A DNA stretch of 64,000 nt from Rhodobacter maris (GCF_900217815.1 NZ_OBMT01000007.1:102120-166119); one strand, 5' to 3'. Counted from the stretch's first letter, positions 25,091-34,057 are shown. Notes: generated from the sequence alone by a model not told the origin. Numbers and translations are program-made.

Positions 25091-26011
25091 ATGTCCGAGC
25101 TCGATTTCACAGCCGAAGGCACGGTTTTCGACATCCAGCGCTATTCCATTCACGACGGGCCCGGGGTGCGCACCATCGTTTTCCTCAAAGGGTGCCCGCT
25201 GCGCTGCCGCTGGTGCTCCAACCCTGAATCGCAGGCGCCGGAACCGGAACTCTTCTTCCGCGCCTCGGCCTGCATCGGTTGCGGACAATGCGTGCCCGTC
25301 TGCCCGGTGCAGGCGCTATCGAAGGCCAATCCGGGCTTTGTCGACCGCTCCAAATGCATCAAATGCGGCGAATGCACCAAGGTCTGCCCGACCGAGGCGC
25401 TCAAACGTACCGGCAAGCGCATGAGCCTTGCCGAGGTGATGCAGGAGCTGCGCAAGGATGCGATCCATTACCGCCGCTCGGGCGGCGGGGTGACGCTCTC
25501 GGGCGGCGAGCCGCTGATGCAGCATGCCTTTGCGAAACAGATCCTGATGGCCTGCCACGAGCAGGGCTGGAACACTGCGATGGAAACCACGGGCTACACC
25601 ACGCGCGAGATCATCCGCGACGTGATCCCCCATGTCGATCACCTGCTTATGGACATCAAGGCGGTCAACCCGGCGGTGCATCAGGCCAATACCGGCGTCG
25701 ACAACCGCATCATCCTTGAGAACGCGCTGATCGCGGCCTCGCTGAGCCCCAATCCGGTGGTCCGCGTGCCGGTGGTGCCGGGGGTGAACGACAACGTCAC
25801 CGAGATCGGCGCGATTGCCCATTTCGCGACGCTGATGCCGAAGGTGAGCACGGTGCATCTGCTGCCCTATCACAGCTTCGGCGAGAACAAATATACCCTG
25901 CTGGGCCGCAGCTATCCGCTCGACGGTATGAAGGATCTGCGCCCCGAAGCGGTTGCGCCGCTCAAGGCTGCGGTCGAGGCTGCGGGTCTCAAATGCATGA
26001 TTGGCGGATAG
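25091..26011 (+). CDS. Glycyl radical enzyme activase (radical SAM)
   Basis: Activating enzyme of 306 residues that abstracts hydrogen from Gly817 of the dehydratase using S-adenosylmethionine. The radical-SAM cluster motif C-x3-C-x2-C is Cys35, Cys39 and Cys42 (GCPLRCRWCSNPE). Two ferredoxin-type insertions follow (CIGCGQCVPVCP and CIKCGECTKVCP), the longer type of activase with auxiliary [4Fe-4S] clusters. SGGEPLMQ is the SAM-contacting GGE motif. It is the last gene of the main operon; its start has a GGAAGG ribosome site. Confidence 0.95.
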   Translation: MSELDFTAEGTVFDIQRYSIHDGPGVRTIVFLKGCPLRCRWCSNPESQAPEPELFFRASACIGCGQCVPVCPVQALSKANPGFVDRSKCIKCGECTKVCPTEALKRTGKRMSLAEVMQELRKDAIHYRRSGGGVTLSGGEPLMQHAFAKQILMACHEQGWNTAMETTGYTTREIIRDVIPHVDHLLMDIKAVNPAVHQANTGVDNRIILENALIAASLSPNPVVRVPVVPGVNDNVTEIGAIAHFATLMPKVSTVHLLPYHSFGENKYTLLGRSYPLDGMKDLRPEAVAPLKAAVEAAGLKCMIGG

Positions 26012-26289
26012 TAAGTTTCCACCAATCTTTTAAATCGGTATCTTGGTGGACGGAAGGGGCGAAAAATATGCAATCCGGGCGCAAAAAATTGCGCTAAGTC
26101 AATTGCGAAAGCCTTGTTTGCGCTAATCTCCGGGGCAACGAAAACCGAGTCGGAACGGGGATCGGAGCATGCTTCGGAGGCGCCGGGGCATCGTGGCGAC
26201 GGGGTTCCCGATCAAGGACGTCTGTCGGGCTCCGTGCCGGGTCGGCTCCGGGCTGCAACCTCGGAGCAGCCAGAGCGGAAGGGGTTGGC
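26012..26289. promoter_or_regulatory. Gap between activase and sensor kinase genes
   Basis: This 278-bp gap holds an inverted repeat TCCACCAA/TTGGTGGA (26018-26025 and 26043-26050) just after the activase stop, without a T-run. Further on, two direct copies of TTGCGCTAA (26089-26097 and 26118-26126) lie 29 bp apart. The stretch is AT-rich up to about 26130 and probably carries the promoter of the two-component genes. Confidence 0.5.
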
Positions 26290-27672
26290 ATGGGAAGTGG
26301 CATACCGTTCGGACATCCTGCCGGGTCGGTGCAGGAGGTTTTGTCTTTCGGTGCGGGCGGCGCGCGGCTCGCCTCGGAGAGCGGAGTGCCGGTTGATCCG
26401 GCGCGGCGGGCAGAGAAGGCGGCGCGCCGACGCAAGCTTGCCGATCTGATGAGCACCGAGATGCTGCAGAAGGTGCAGGACAATTTCTCTGCCGCTGTCG
26501 GCGTGGCGATGGTGATCGTCGACCCCGAAGGCGTTCCGGTGACCAAGCCCTCCGGCTTTTCGGCCTTTTGTCAGGCGGTGCGCTCGCGGCCCGAATGGCG
26601 TGAGCGCTGCTTTCATTGCGATGCGGTGGGCGGGCGCACCGCGCTTTCGACCGGCGATCCGGCGATCTACAAATGCCATTGTCGGCTTGTCGATTTTGCC
26701 GCTCCCATCATCATGCGCGGCGAATATCTGGGCGCAGTGATCTGCGGGCAGGTGAAGCTTGCTGAGAATGACAGCCCCGGTCTGGTCGATCTGTCCAATA
26801 TCTTCCCCACCGAGGGCTCCTGGAGCGAGGATCCGGCGCTGCTCGACATGCATGGCAAGATCGGCGAGATCACCTATGAGCGGCTGCGCTCGGCGGCCTA
26901 TTCGCTCTATTACATCGCCTCGCATATCGTCGAGGAGAGCTATTCCAACAATGTCACCCAGGAGCTTTACGCCAAGAACCTGCGGCTCGCTGAGGAATCG
27001 CAGCGCCGCGCGGAGCTGGAGCGGCTGTTGCGCGAGGCGGAACTGCAGGCGCTCTCCTATCAGGTGAACCCGCATTTCCTGTTCAATGTGCTCAACACGA
27101 TCGGCCGTCTCGCGCTGGTTGAGGGCGCGCCCGAAACCGAGACCACGGTGCATGCCTTCGCCGATATGATGCGCTACATCCTCAAACGCTCGGGGTCGCA
27201 ATTCGTGCCGCTGCGCACCGAGCTCGACCATGTGCGCAACTACCTTTATCTGCTCAAGATCCGGCTTGGCGACCGATTCAACTTTCATGTCGATCCGACA
27301 GAAGAATTCGACCGCGTGATGTGCCCCTTCATGGTGCTGCATCCGGTGGTGGAAAACTGCATCAACTATGCGATCGAGCCGATGGAAAGCGGCGGGTTGA
27401 TCGAGGTTTCGCTCTACCGCGACGGTACCGATGTGATCGTCGATGTGGTCGATAACGGCCCCGGCATCAGTGCCGAACGCCGCATTGAGGTGTTGCGCGG
27501 TGAGGCCGACCATGGCGGGCGCAAGAGCATCGGGCTTTACAATATCCATGCGCGGATGGAGCATTACTTCGGCGACAGCCACGGGCTCGAGATCGTCAGC
27601 CCGTTCCGGCAGGGTCGCGGTACGCTGGTGCGGCTGCGCATCCCGCAGGATTTCGACCCCTGCGCGTTCTGA
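26290..27672 (+). CDS. PocR-domain sensor histidine kinase
   Basis: Cytoplasmic kinase of 460 residues with no membrane segment. Residues about 55-220 form a PocR sensory domain (MLQKVQDNFSAAVGVAMVIVD, then CFHCDAVGG and YKCHCRLVDFAAPI), the module used by Salmonella PocR to sense 1,2-propanediol. A coiled-coil linker leads to a LytS-type His_kinase region (SYQVNPHFLFNVLNTI, phospho-acceptor His) and an ATPase domain with ENCINYAI, DNGPGI and SIGLYNIHARM. It is followed 39 bp later by its response regulator. This supports propanediol (or a similar diol) as inducer. The cysteines suggest metal or redox sensitivity. Confidence 0.92.
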   Translation: MGSGIPFGHPAGSVQEVLSFGAGGARLASESGVPVDPARRAEKAARRRKLADLMSTEMLQKVQDNFSAAVGVAMVIVDPEGVPVTKPSGFSAFCQAVRSRPEWRERCFHCDAVGGRTALSTGDPAIYKCHCRLVDFAAPIIMRGEYLGAVICGQVKLAENDSPGLVDLSNIFPTEGSWSEDPALLDMHGKIGEITYERLRSAAYSLYYIASHIVEESYSNNVTQELYAKNLRLAEESQRRAELERLLREAELQALSYQVNPHFLFNVLNTIGRLALVEGAPETETTVHAFADMMRYILKRSGSQFVPLRTELDHVRNYLYLLKIRLGDRFNFHVDPTEEFDRVMCPFMVLHPVVENCINYAIEPMESGGLIEVSLYRDGTDVIVDVVDNGPGISAERRIEVLRGEADHGGRKSIGLYNIHARMEHYFGDSHGLEIVSPFRQGRGTLVRLRIPQDFDPCAF

Positions 27673-27711
27673 CGGTTTCAGAGACGCGGGGCAAAGACCA
27701 AGGAAGACCGA

Positions 27712-28803
27712 ATGTTCGACATCGCCATCGTCGAGGATGAAGAGCTGGAGCGGCGCGCGCTGCGCACCATTCTGGAGCGCAACCTGCCCGGCGTGAAGGT
27801 CGTGGGCGAGGCGAAGAACGGCGCCGAGGCGGTGCGGCTGATCGAGAGCCGCTCGATCGACCTGATGTTGCTCGACATCCGCATTCCGCGCCCGAGCGGG
27901 CTCGAAATTCTGGAGATGCTGCGCGAACGCGGGCTCGCCACAAAGGTGCTGATCGTCACCGCCTATGACCATTTCGAGATCATGCAGGCGGCAATCCAGC
28001 TGCGTGCAGACGGGTTTTTGCTCAAGCCGGTGCGCACCGAGGCGCTCCTGAAAGCGGTCGAGAATTGCTTGCGTGCGGTGCCCGCCGCGCCCGCCGCGGT
28101 GCCGCCGCTGTCCGAGCCTGCCGCGGGGGGCGGCGCCGAGGCGATGCGCGACCCGGAAGCGCTGCGGGCCGAGATCGAGCGGCTGGTCGAAACGCATGCT
28201 TATCGCGATTGCCTGATGCTGGTGCGCCGCCAGCTTGAGTCGCTCCATGCCCGCCGCGAGGCCGCGCCGCGACAGGGAGTGCTGGATCTGTCGCAGATTC
28301 TCACCGAACTCGTTGCCTGTTCCGGTCGGACACTGCCCGAGGCAATTGCGCGCAAGCTTGAGGCGCTCACCGCGCAGCGGCTTGAGGCGCGCAATCATTA
28401 CAAGCTGCAGGAACTGTTCAGCGAGATCACCGATCTGCTGTTTGCCGACGACGAGGAGCCGGGCACCTCGGCCGCGGCGCGGATCGAGACGGTGCGCAAC
28501 TATATCGAGCGGAACCTGCATAAATCGGTGACGCTTGAGGACGCGGCCGATCATGCCCATGTCAGCCCCTGCTATCTGAGCCGCCTGTTCCACAAGCAGA
28601 TGAGCATGACCTTCATTACCTATCTGAAGCAACGCCGGATCGCGCGGGCCAAAGAGCTGCTCGAGGGCTCAAGCCTGCCGATCGTCAATGTGGCGCTCGA
28701 TCTCGCCTATCAGGACGCGAATTATTTCTGCAAGGCGTTCAAGAAGGAAGTCGGCGTGTCTCCAAGCGAATACCGGCGCCAGTTTCCGCAGCCCAACAGT
28801 TGA
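27712..28803 (+). CDS. Response regulator with AraC-type DNA-binding domain
   Basis: Response regulator of 363 residues. The receiver domain has the acidic pocket VEDEE and phospho-acceptor Asp in LMLLDIRIPRPSG, with the switch Lys in FLLKPV. A middle region of about 130 residues precedes two helix-turn-helix motifs of an AraC domain (VTLEDAADHAHVSPCYLSRLF and IVNVALDLAYQDANYFCKAFK). It should bind target promoters of the microcompartment locus when phosphorylated by the PocR kinase. Its 3' end is convergent with the Lrp gene. Confidence 0.94.
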   Translation: MFDIAIVEDEELERRALRTILERNLPGVKVVGEAKNGAEAVRLIESRSIDLMLLDIRIPRPSGLEILEMLRERGLATKVLIVTAYDHFEIMQAAIQLRADGFLLKPVRTEALLKAVENCLRAVPAAPAAVPPLSEPAAGGGAEAMRDPEALRAEIERLVETHAYRDCLMLVRRQLESLHARREAAPRQGVLDLSQILTELVACSGRTLPEAIARKLEALTAQRLEARNHYKLQELFSEITDLLFADDEEPGTSAAARIETVRNYIERNLHKSVTLEDAADHAHVSPCYLSRLFHKQMSMTFITYLKQRRIARAKELLEGSSLPIVNVALDLAYQDANYFCKAFKKEVGVSPSEYRRQFPQPNS

Positions 28804-28864
28804 TCTGCCCGGGAAGGGACGTTCGCTCCAGCAGGGCCGAAGCGACCCGCCGGGGGCCTGCATC

Positions 28865-28891
28865 CTCCCGGCTCTGGCGCAAAGCCGGGAG
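28865..28891. terminator. Hairpin between convergent response regulator and lrp genes
   Basis: Perfect 9-bp inverted repeat (28865-28873, CTCCCGGCT, with 28883-28891) between the two convergent stop codons. There is no T-run on either side, so termination strength is doubtful. Confidence 0.5.
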
Positions 28892-28896
28892 CCCGC

Positions 28897-29367
28897 TCAC
28901 GGATGAGTGTCGAGAGGGTAAGCCGTGGTGAAGGCGATCCGCTCAAGCGCGAGATGGGCATTGAGTCGGCGCAGCGGCACGCGAGTCTGGAGCCGGTGGC
29001 AGATCGCATCGAAGCTTGCGATATCGGGGGCGGCGATGCGCAGCAGGTAATCGTGTTCGCCCGCGATCCGCCAGATTTCCATCACCTCGGGCGTTTCCGC
29101 ACGCAGGGCACAAAGCGCCGCCTGCGCCTCGGCCCCCTGCTCGGAAACTTCGATCAGCACGAAGGCTTCGACCTGGATGCCGAGCGCCGCTGGATCGGCA
29201 AGCGCCACCCGGCGGGGGATCACCCCGTTTTGCTCCAATCGGCGGATGCGCTTCCAGCAGGGCGTTTGCGACAGCCCCACCCGATCGGCGATCAGCGCCA
29301 CCGGCAACGTTGCATCCTCCATCAACTGGACGATGATCTTGCGGTCGATCAAGTCGAGTTCCGGCAT
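28897..29367 (-). CDS. Lrp/AsnC-family regulator
   Basis: Transcription regulator of 156 residues. The N-terminal helix-turn-helix (LDLIDRKIIVQLMEDATLPVAL, then VGLSQTPCWKRIRRLE) is followed by the Lrp RAM ligand-binding domain (EVMEIWRIAGEHDYLLRI). I chose the ATG at 29367, which has a strong GGAGGGG ribosome site; the much longer open frame upstream is not family sequence. It is divergent from the Rrf2 gene and its target is unclear. Confidence 0.92.
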   Translation of the reverse strand: MPELDLIDRKIIVQLMEDATLPVALIADRVGLSQTPCWKRIRRLEQNGVIPRRVALADPAALGIQVEAFVLIEVSEQGAEAQAALCALRAETPEVMEIWRIAGEHDYLLRIAAPDIASFDAICHRLQTRVPLRRLNAHLALERIAFTTAYPLDTHP

Positions 29368-29511
29368 CTTCCCCTCCATCGCCGGGTCAGCATGACGATT
29401 TTTTTTAAAAAGTCTATCGTGATTATCGTGTATAAGCGGTGCAGTCGGGCAGGGCGCAATCTCGACCAGATCGACGTTGATTTGCGTCATCGCTGCCCGT
29501 AATGCTGGGCC

Positions 29512-29964
29512 ATGATCACGCAGAAGATGAAATATGCGCTCAAGGCACTCTTGGTTCTGGCCGACGAACGCCGTGCCGAGACGCCGCAGCCGCTGACGAT
29601 CGAGGAGATCGCCACCCGTTCTGGCACGCCGAAGCGGTTTCTGGAGCATATTCTTCTCGATCTGCGCAAGGCGGGCGTGGTCAGTTCGGTGCGTGGCCGG
29701 GCCGGGGGCTACAGCTTGCTCAAGGCGCCGCGTGAGGTGTCGATCTCGGAGCTTCTGCGCCGGATCGACGGGCCGATCGCGCCACTGCCCTGCCTCTCGC
29801 GGAGCGCCTATCAGCGCTGTGATGATTGCGAGAGCGAGGAGGATTGCCGGATTCGCAAGGTCTTTGCGGAGCTGTTCTGGTCCTATCTCGTGCTGATCGA
29901 CTCACTCACGCTGGAAGACATGTTGCAGGCAGGCGGCGCCGGCGCAACCTTGCTCGAAAGCTAA
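29512..29964 (+). CDS. Rrf2-family regulator
   Basis: Rrf2/CymR-type regulator of 150 residues. A winged helix (YALKALLVLADERR, SGTPKRFLEHILLDLRKAGVV, then VRGRAGGYSLLKAP) is followed by a C-terminal cluster of four cysteines (CLSRSAYQRCDDCESEEDC). The spacing is close to that of Fe-S or thiol-sensing members such as IscR and CymR, so it may bind a cluster or respond to sulfur compounds. It lies directly upstream of the sulfate transporter genes, with its own terminator, so it probably controls sulfur assimilation. Confidence 0.9.
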   Translation: MITQKMKYALKALLVLADERRAETPQPLTIEEIATRSGTPKRFLEHILLDLRKAGVVSSVRGRAGGYSLLKAPREVSISELLRRIDGPIAPLPCLSRSAYQRCDDCESEEDCRIRKVFAELFWSYLVLIDSLTLEDMLQAGGAGATLLES

Positions 29965-29987
29965 AAAACAACTGAAAACAAATGGAT

Positions 29988-30010
29988 AAGCCCCGCATTG
30001 CGGGGCTTTT
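29988..30010 (+). terminator. Rho-independent terminator after the Rrf2 gene
   Basis: AAGCCCCGCA and its complement flank a minimal loop and run into TTTT (30007-30010). It separates the Rrf2 gene from the sulfate operon. Confidence 0.88.
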
Positions 30011-30092
30011 GTGCATATCTTTCGAGCCCGCGGAGAAAAAAATCCTAAAATCACGACGGACAAAGGCGAGATTATTTTCTTGCTAACACGAC

Positions 30093-30121
30093 AAATCCGA
30101 TAGAGATTTATTGCATCGGAT
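30093..30121. promoter_or_regulatory. Overlapping inverted repeats upstream of the sulfate operon
   Basis: Two repeats overlap: AAATC-N7-GATTT (30093-30109) and ATCCGAT-N13-ATCGGAT (30095-30101 with 30115-30121). They lie 25-53 bases before the first small ORF of the sulfate unit in an AT-rich stretch. An operator for the adjacent Rrf2 regulator is the simplest idea; an RNA stem is the alternative. Confidence 0.5.
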
Positions 30122-30145
30122 GGACCTGTCAGCAAGGAGACGCCC

Positions 30146-30280
30146 ATGAGCCTGTTCGTCGCCCCCGCATCTGCCCGTATCGCGGCTTGCCCGCGGTTGG
30201 ACGCGCTCTGCCCGATGCCGCGCCACCTCGGCCACCGGCCGATGCTCCGCGCGACGCTCCGAGCCTCGGGGAGGGGATGA
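30146..30280 (+). CDS. Small ORF (44 residues) heading the sulfate operon
   Basis: Starts [21 protein letters not shown] with a strong AAGGAG ribosome site six bases before the ATG. It is Arg-, Ala- and Pro-rich, with two cysteines (Cys15, Cys22). Its stop codon overlaps the start of the next small ORF (ATGATGA). It is too basic and unstructured to look like an enzyme; a regulatory leader peptide is possible. I do not recognise it. Confidence 0.4.
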   Translation: MSLFVAPASARIAACPRLDALCPMPRHLGHRPMLRATLRASGRG

Positions 30281-30468
30281 TGAGCCGCCCCCTGCTTGCG
30301 CTTTCGCTGATCGATATCGCCACCGGCCGACCGCATCGGATCGGTGGCGAGGTGCTCGTTCTCTTCACCCGTGCGCCCGAGGAGGCCGCAACTGCGCTGT
30401 TGCGCAATCGCGATCCCGGGCGCTGGCGCTTCGACGCGCGTCCCGTCTTCCCGGATTCTGCATTCTGA
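30277..30468 (+). CDS. Small protein (63 residues) in the sulfate operon, unknown
   Basis: Starts [19 protein letters not shown] and ends with VFPDSAF. The alternation of hydrophobic and charged residues ([22 protein letters not shown]) suggests a small folded alpha/beta protein. It is translationally coupled to the preceding 44-residue ORF, and the next start lies 11 bases downstream. Function unknown; its position suggests a role in sulfur uptake or its regulation. Confidence 0.45.
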   Translation: MMSRPLLALSLIDIATGRPHRIGGEVLVLFTRAPEEAATALLRNRDPGRWRFDARPVFPDSAF

Positions 30469-30479
30469 AAGGAATTCCA

Positions 30480-31598
30480 ATGCTTGCCACGATCGAGCTG
30501 TCGCGCCACATCACCGCACAGGGGCGTCTGACCAAAACCCATGCCGATGGCCGTGTGACCATTTCCGATGGCGCGCTGCGACTCACCGGCTGGCCGATCA
30601 CCCGGCTGATGCGCACGACGGCACTCATTCTGGCGCTGGGTCTCGGGGCGCTTGGCGCGACTGCGCCGCAGGCTTCGGCGGAGAAGCTGCTCAATGTTTC
30701 TTATGACCCGACGCGCGAGCTTTACCGCGATGTGAACGCCGCTTTCAGCGACTTCTGGGTCAAGCAAGGCCATGCGGCGCCCGAGCTCGAGACCTCGCAT
30801 GGCGGCTCAGGGGCGCAGGCGCGTGCGGTGATCGAGGGGCTCGATGCCCAGGTCGTCACCCTCGCGCTCGCCTCCGACATCGACAAGATCGCCAAGGCCG
30901 GCAAGCTGCCCGCCGATTGGCAGGCGCGGTTGCCGCACAATTCCGCGCCCTATACCTCGACCATCGTTTTCCTTGTGCGCAAGGGCAACCCGAAGGAGAT
31001 TTCCGACTGGGGCGATCTGGTGAAGGACGGGGTCGAGGTGATCACGCCGAACCCGAAAACCTCGGGTGGCGCACGCTGGAACTACCTGGCCGCCTGGGCC
31101 TGGGCCGAGAAGAACGGCAAGGATCCCAAGGCCTTCGAGCACGATCTTTTCGCGCATGTGCCGGTGCTTGATACCGGCGCGCGCGGCGCCACCACCACCT
31201 TTGCGCAGCGCGGCATCGGTGATGTGTTGCTCGCCTGGGAGAACGAGGCCTATCTTGCGCTTGAGGAGCTTGGCCCCGACCAATTCGAGATCGTCGTGCC
31301 TTCGATCTCGGTTCTGGCCGAGCCGCCGGTGGCGCTGGTGGATGAAAACCTGAAAACGCCCGAACAGCGCACCCTGGCCGAGGCTTATCTGACCTTCCTC
31401 TATACGCCCGAGGCGCAGGCGCTTGCCTTCAAGCATTACTACCGCGCCTGGGATACTTCGGCCGCCGACCCCGCGGATGTGGCCCGCTTCCCGCGCCTTG
31501 AGCTTGTCGACATCGCGCATTTCGGTGGCTGGGCGAAGGTGCAGCCCGAGCATTTCGGCGATGGCGGGATCTTCGACCAGATCTATGCCGCGAAGTGA
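30480..31598 (+). CDS. Sulfate/thiosulfate-binding protein with N-terminal extension
   Basis: Periplasmic sulfate-binding protein. The family hallmark [20 protein letters not shown] starts right after the signal peptide, and [16 protein letters not shown] and LAWENEAY follow. The reading frame is open from an ATG at 30480 with a good AAGGA ribosome site, giving 372 residues, but a normal signal peptide ([20 protein letters not shown]) starts only at Met44 (30609), which has no clear ribosome site. The first 43 residues are hydrophilic and would precede the export signal. Either translation starts at 30609 or the extension is real and cleaved. Binding protein of the operon cysT-W-A downstream. 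Confidence 0.88.
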   Translation: MLATIELSRHITAQGRLTKTHADGRVTISDGALRLTGWPITRLMRTTALILALGLGALGATAPQASAEKLLNVSYDPTRELYRDVNAAFSDFWVKQGHAAPELETSHGGSGAQARAVIEGLDAQVVTLALASDIDKIAKAGKLPADWQARLPHNSAPYTSTIVFLVRKGNPKEISDWGDLVKDGVEVITPNPKTSGGARWNYLAAWAWAEKNGKDPKAFEHDLFAHVPVLDTGARGATTTFAQRGIGDVLLAWENEAYLALEELGPDQFEIVVPSISVLAEPPVALVDENLKTPEQRTLAEAYLTFLYTPEAQALAFKHYYRAWDTSAADPADVARFPRLELVDIAHFGGWAKVQPEHFGDGGIFDQIYAAK

Positions 31599-31602
31599 GG
31601 GG

Positions 31603-32442
31603 ATGATGCGCGAACCGCTGATCCATTCCTCGCCGATGCCGGGGCTCGGGCTGAGCATGGGCATCACGCTCACCATGCTCTCGCTCGTGGTGCTGGCGCC
31701 GATCGGCGCGCTGGTGGCGCAGGGCGCGGTGATGGGGCCCGAGGCGCTCTGGGCGGCGGTGAGCCGCCCGCGCGTGCTCGCGGCCCTCGGGCTCTCGTTC
31801 CGCCTCGCCTTTTTCGCGGCCACAGTGAACCTTGTGCTTGGCACCCTGCTTGCCTGGGTGTTGGCGCGCTACCGCTTTGCCGGGCGGCGCCTCCTTGATG
31901 CCGCGGTGGATCTGCCCTTCGCGCTCCCCACCGCGGTGGCGGGGATCGCGCTGACCGCGCTTTACGCGCCCTCGGGCCCGTTTGGCGCGGTGGCGGCCGG
32001 GTTCGGCGCAAAGATCGCCTATACCCAGGGAGGGATCTTTCTCGCGTTGATGTTCGTGGGGCTGCCCTTTGTCGCGCGCAGCGTGCAGCCGGTGATCGAG
32101 GAGATCGAACGCGAGGTCGAGGAGGCTTCGGCCACGCTTGGCGCCTCGCGGCTCACCACGCTCACCCGCGTGATCTGGCCGATGCTGATGCCTGCCGCAC
32201 TCACCGGCTTTGCCCTCGCGCTCGCCCGCGCGGTGGGCGAATACGGCTCGGTGATCTTCATTGCCGGCAATATCCCGATGCGCACCGAAATCGCGCCGCT
32301 TCTGATCGTGATCGAGCTTGAGGAGTTCGACTACAAGGGCGCCGCGGCGATCGGGCTGGCGATGCTGGCGATCAGCTTTGCGATGCTGCTTGCCATCAAT
32401 CTCGTGCAGATCTGGAGCCGCAGGAGGATCGGCGATGTCTGA
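31603..32442 (+). CDS. cysT: Sulfate ABC transporter permease CysT (CysU)
   Basis: Permease of 279 residues with about six membrane segments. Family motifs: LPFALPTAVAGIALTALYAP and the EAA loop EEASATLGASRLTTLTRVIWP; the C-terminal part PMRTEIAPLLIVIELEEFDY is typical of CysT. Start chosen at the double ATG at 31603/31606, with GAGGGG upstream, rather than the upstream in-frame codon inside the previous gene. It overlaps cysW by 8 bp. Confidence 0.94.
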   Translation: MMREPLIHSSPMPGLGLSMGITLTMLSLVVLAPIGALVAQGAVMGPEALWAAVSRPRVLAALGLSFRLAFFAATVNLVLGTLLAWVLARYRFAGRRLLDAAVDLPFALPTAVAGIALTALYAPSGPFGAVAAGFGAKIAYTQGGIFLALMFVGLPFVARSVQPVIEEIEREVEEASATLGASRLTTLTRVIWPMLMPAALTGFALALARAVGEYGSVIFIAGNIPMRTEIAPLLIVIELEEFDYKGAAAIGLAMLAISFAMLLAINLVQIWSRRRIGDV

Positions 32443-33283
32443 GCTGACGCTTGTCCGCCACCCCGCTGTGACCGAGGCGCCGCCCGCGCGCCGCGTGCTG
32501 ATCGGCCTTGCCTTCGCGACGCTGGCGCTTTTCGTTTTCGCGCCGCTGGCCGTGGTCTTTGCCGAGGCGCTCGCCAAGGGCGCGGGCGCAGCGCTCCAGA
32601 GCCTCGCAAGCCCCGATGCGCGCGCGGCAATCCGGCTCACCCTCACCGTGGCGGCCATCGCGGTGCCGGTGAACGCCGCCTTCGGTATTGCCGCCGCCTG
32701 GTTCCTGACGAAATTCGACTTTCCCGGCAAGGCCTTCCTGATCACGCTGATCGATCTGCCGTTTTCGGTCTCGCCGGTCGTGGCCGGGCTCTGCCTCGTG
32801 CTTCTCTTTGGTGCCAATGCAACCCTTGGCGGCTGGCTTGTTGCCTCGGGGCATCCGGTGATCTTCGCGCTGCCCGGCATCGTGCTCGCCACGCTTTTCG
32901 TCACTTTCCCCTTCGTTGCGCGCGAGTTGATCCCGGTGATGGTGGAGCAGGGCCGCGCCGAGGAGGAAGCGGCGCTGACCCTCGGCGCGGGCGGCTGGCG
33001 CGTCTTTCGCACCGTGACGCTGCCCAATATCCGCTGGGCGCTCCTTTACGGCGTGCTTCTGGCCAATGCCCGCGCAATGGGCGAGTTCGGCGCGGTGGCG
33101 GTGGTCTCGGGCAAGATCCGCGGCCAGACCGCGACAATGCCGATCACCATCGAGATGATGTATAACGAATATCTCTCGGTTTCCGCCTTCTCGCTCGCCG
33201 CCTGCCTGAGTGCGCTCGCCCTTCTCACCCTCCTTGTCAAGACGCTGCTCGAGCGGCTGCATGCGCGCCGCACACAGGGCTGA
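32435..33283 (+). CDS. cysW: Sulfate ABC transporter permease CysW
   Basis: Second sulfate permease, 282 residues. Motifs [20 protein letters not shown], the EAA loop [22 protein letters not shown] and the C-terminal [19 protein letters not shown] identify CysW. Start at 32435 overlaps the end of cysT. It pairs with CysT to form the channel. Confidence 0.94.
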   Translation: MSELTLVRHPAVTEAPPARRVLIGLAFATLALFVFAPLAVVFAEALAKGAGAALQSLASPDARAAIRLTLTVAAIAVPVNAAFGIAAAWFLTKFDFPGKAFLITLIDLPFSVSPVVAGLCLVLLFGANATLGGWLVASGHPVIFALPGIVLATLFVTFPFVARELIPVMVEQGRAEEEAALTLGAGGWRVFRTVTLPNIRWALLYGVLLANARAMGEFGAVAVVSGKIRGQTATMPITIEMMYNEYLSVSAFSLAACLSALALLTLLVKTLLERLHARRTQG

Positions 33284-33293
33284 AAGGTTTCCC

Positions 33294-34013
33294 ATGCATA
33301 TCGACATCGACGAAATCGCCAAGGAATTCGGCCCCACCACGGCGCTGCATCCGGTCTCGCTTGCGATCCCTTCGGGGGCGCTGGTGGCCCTGCTCGGCCC
33401 CTCGGGCTCGGGCAAGACCACGCTTTTGCGCATTCTCGGCGGGCTCGAATTTCCCTCCTCGGGGCGCGTGCTTTTTGACGGTCAGGATGCGACCGGGCTC
33501 AGCGTGCAGGAGCGCCGTGCGGGCTTTGTGTTTCAGAGTTACGCGCTTTTCCGGCATATGACGGTGTTCGAGAACATCGCCTACGGGCTGAAGGCACGCC
33601 CGCGTGCGACCCGGCCGCCGAAAGCCGAGATCGCGCGCCGGGTGACGAAGCTGCTTGATCTGATCCAGCTTCCCCAAATCGCGCAGCGCTACCCTTCGCA
33701 GCTTTCGGGCGGGCAGCGCCAACGCGTTGCCCTGGCCCGCGCGCTCGCCATCGAGCCCAGGATGCTGCTCCTTGATGAACCTTTCGGCGCGCTCGATGCC
33801 AAGGTGCGCAAGGAGCTCAGGCAGGGGCTGCGCGACATCCATGACGAGACCGGGCTCACCACCGTCTTTGTCACCCATGATCAGGAAGAGGCGATGGAAC
33901 TGGCCGATCTGGTCGTCGTCATGTCGATGGGCCGGATCGAGCAGATCGGTCGGCCACAGGACATCCGCGCCCATCCTTCCACCCCCTTCGTCAAAAGCTT
34001 CATCGCCGCCTGA
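33294..34013 (+). CDS. cysA: Sulfate ABC transporter ATPase CysA, short form
   Basis: ABC ATPase of 239 residues. Walker [11 protein letters not shown]-loop FVFQSYALF, signature [15 protein letters not shown], Walker [12 protein letters not shown] and the H-loop [12 protein letters not shown] are intact, so the enzyme should be active. CysA proteins are usually about 330-360 residues with a C-terminal TOBE regulatory domain; this one ends right after the ATPase domain (PFVKSFIAA). The missing domain may alter regulation. The next operon starts 44 bp downstream behind its own regulatory box. Confidence 0.92.
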   Translation: MHIDIDEIAKEFGPTTALHPVSLAIPSGALVALLGPSGSGKTTLLRILGGLEFPSSGRVLFDGQDATGLSVQERRAGFVFQSYALFRHMTVFENIAYGLKARPRATRPPKAEIARRVTKLLDLIQLPQIAQRYPSQLSGGQRQRVALARALAIEPRMLLLDEPFGALDAKVRKELRQGLRDIHDETGLTTVFVTHDQEEAMELADLVVVMSMGRIEQIGRPQDIRAHPSTPFVKSFIAA

Positions 34014-34017
34014 GGAG

Positions 34018-34035
34018 GTGTCACGAAAGTGTCAC
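34018..34035 (+). promoter_or_regulatory. Candidate PhoB box (Pho regulon)
   Basis: Two GTGTCAC copies (34018-34024 and 34029-34035) separated by GAAA repeat with an 11-bp period, matching the known Pho-box plan (two 7-bp direct repeats, TGTCA core, 4-bp A-rich spacer). A TATCGC hexamer (34046-34051) lies 10 bp downstream, at the spacing of a -10 element in PhoB-activated promoters such as pstS. The box is only 22 bp before the ATPase start codon. Confidence 0.7.
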
Positions 34036-34057
34036 ATGGCGGGCGTATCGCGGGGTC

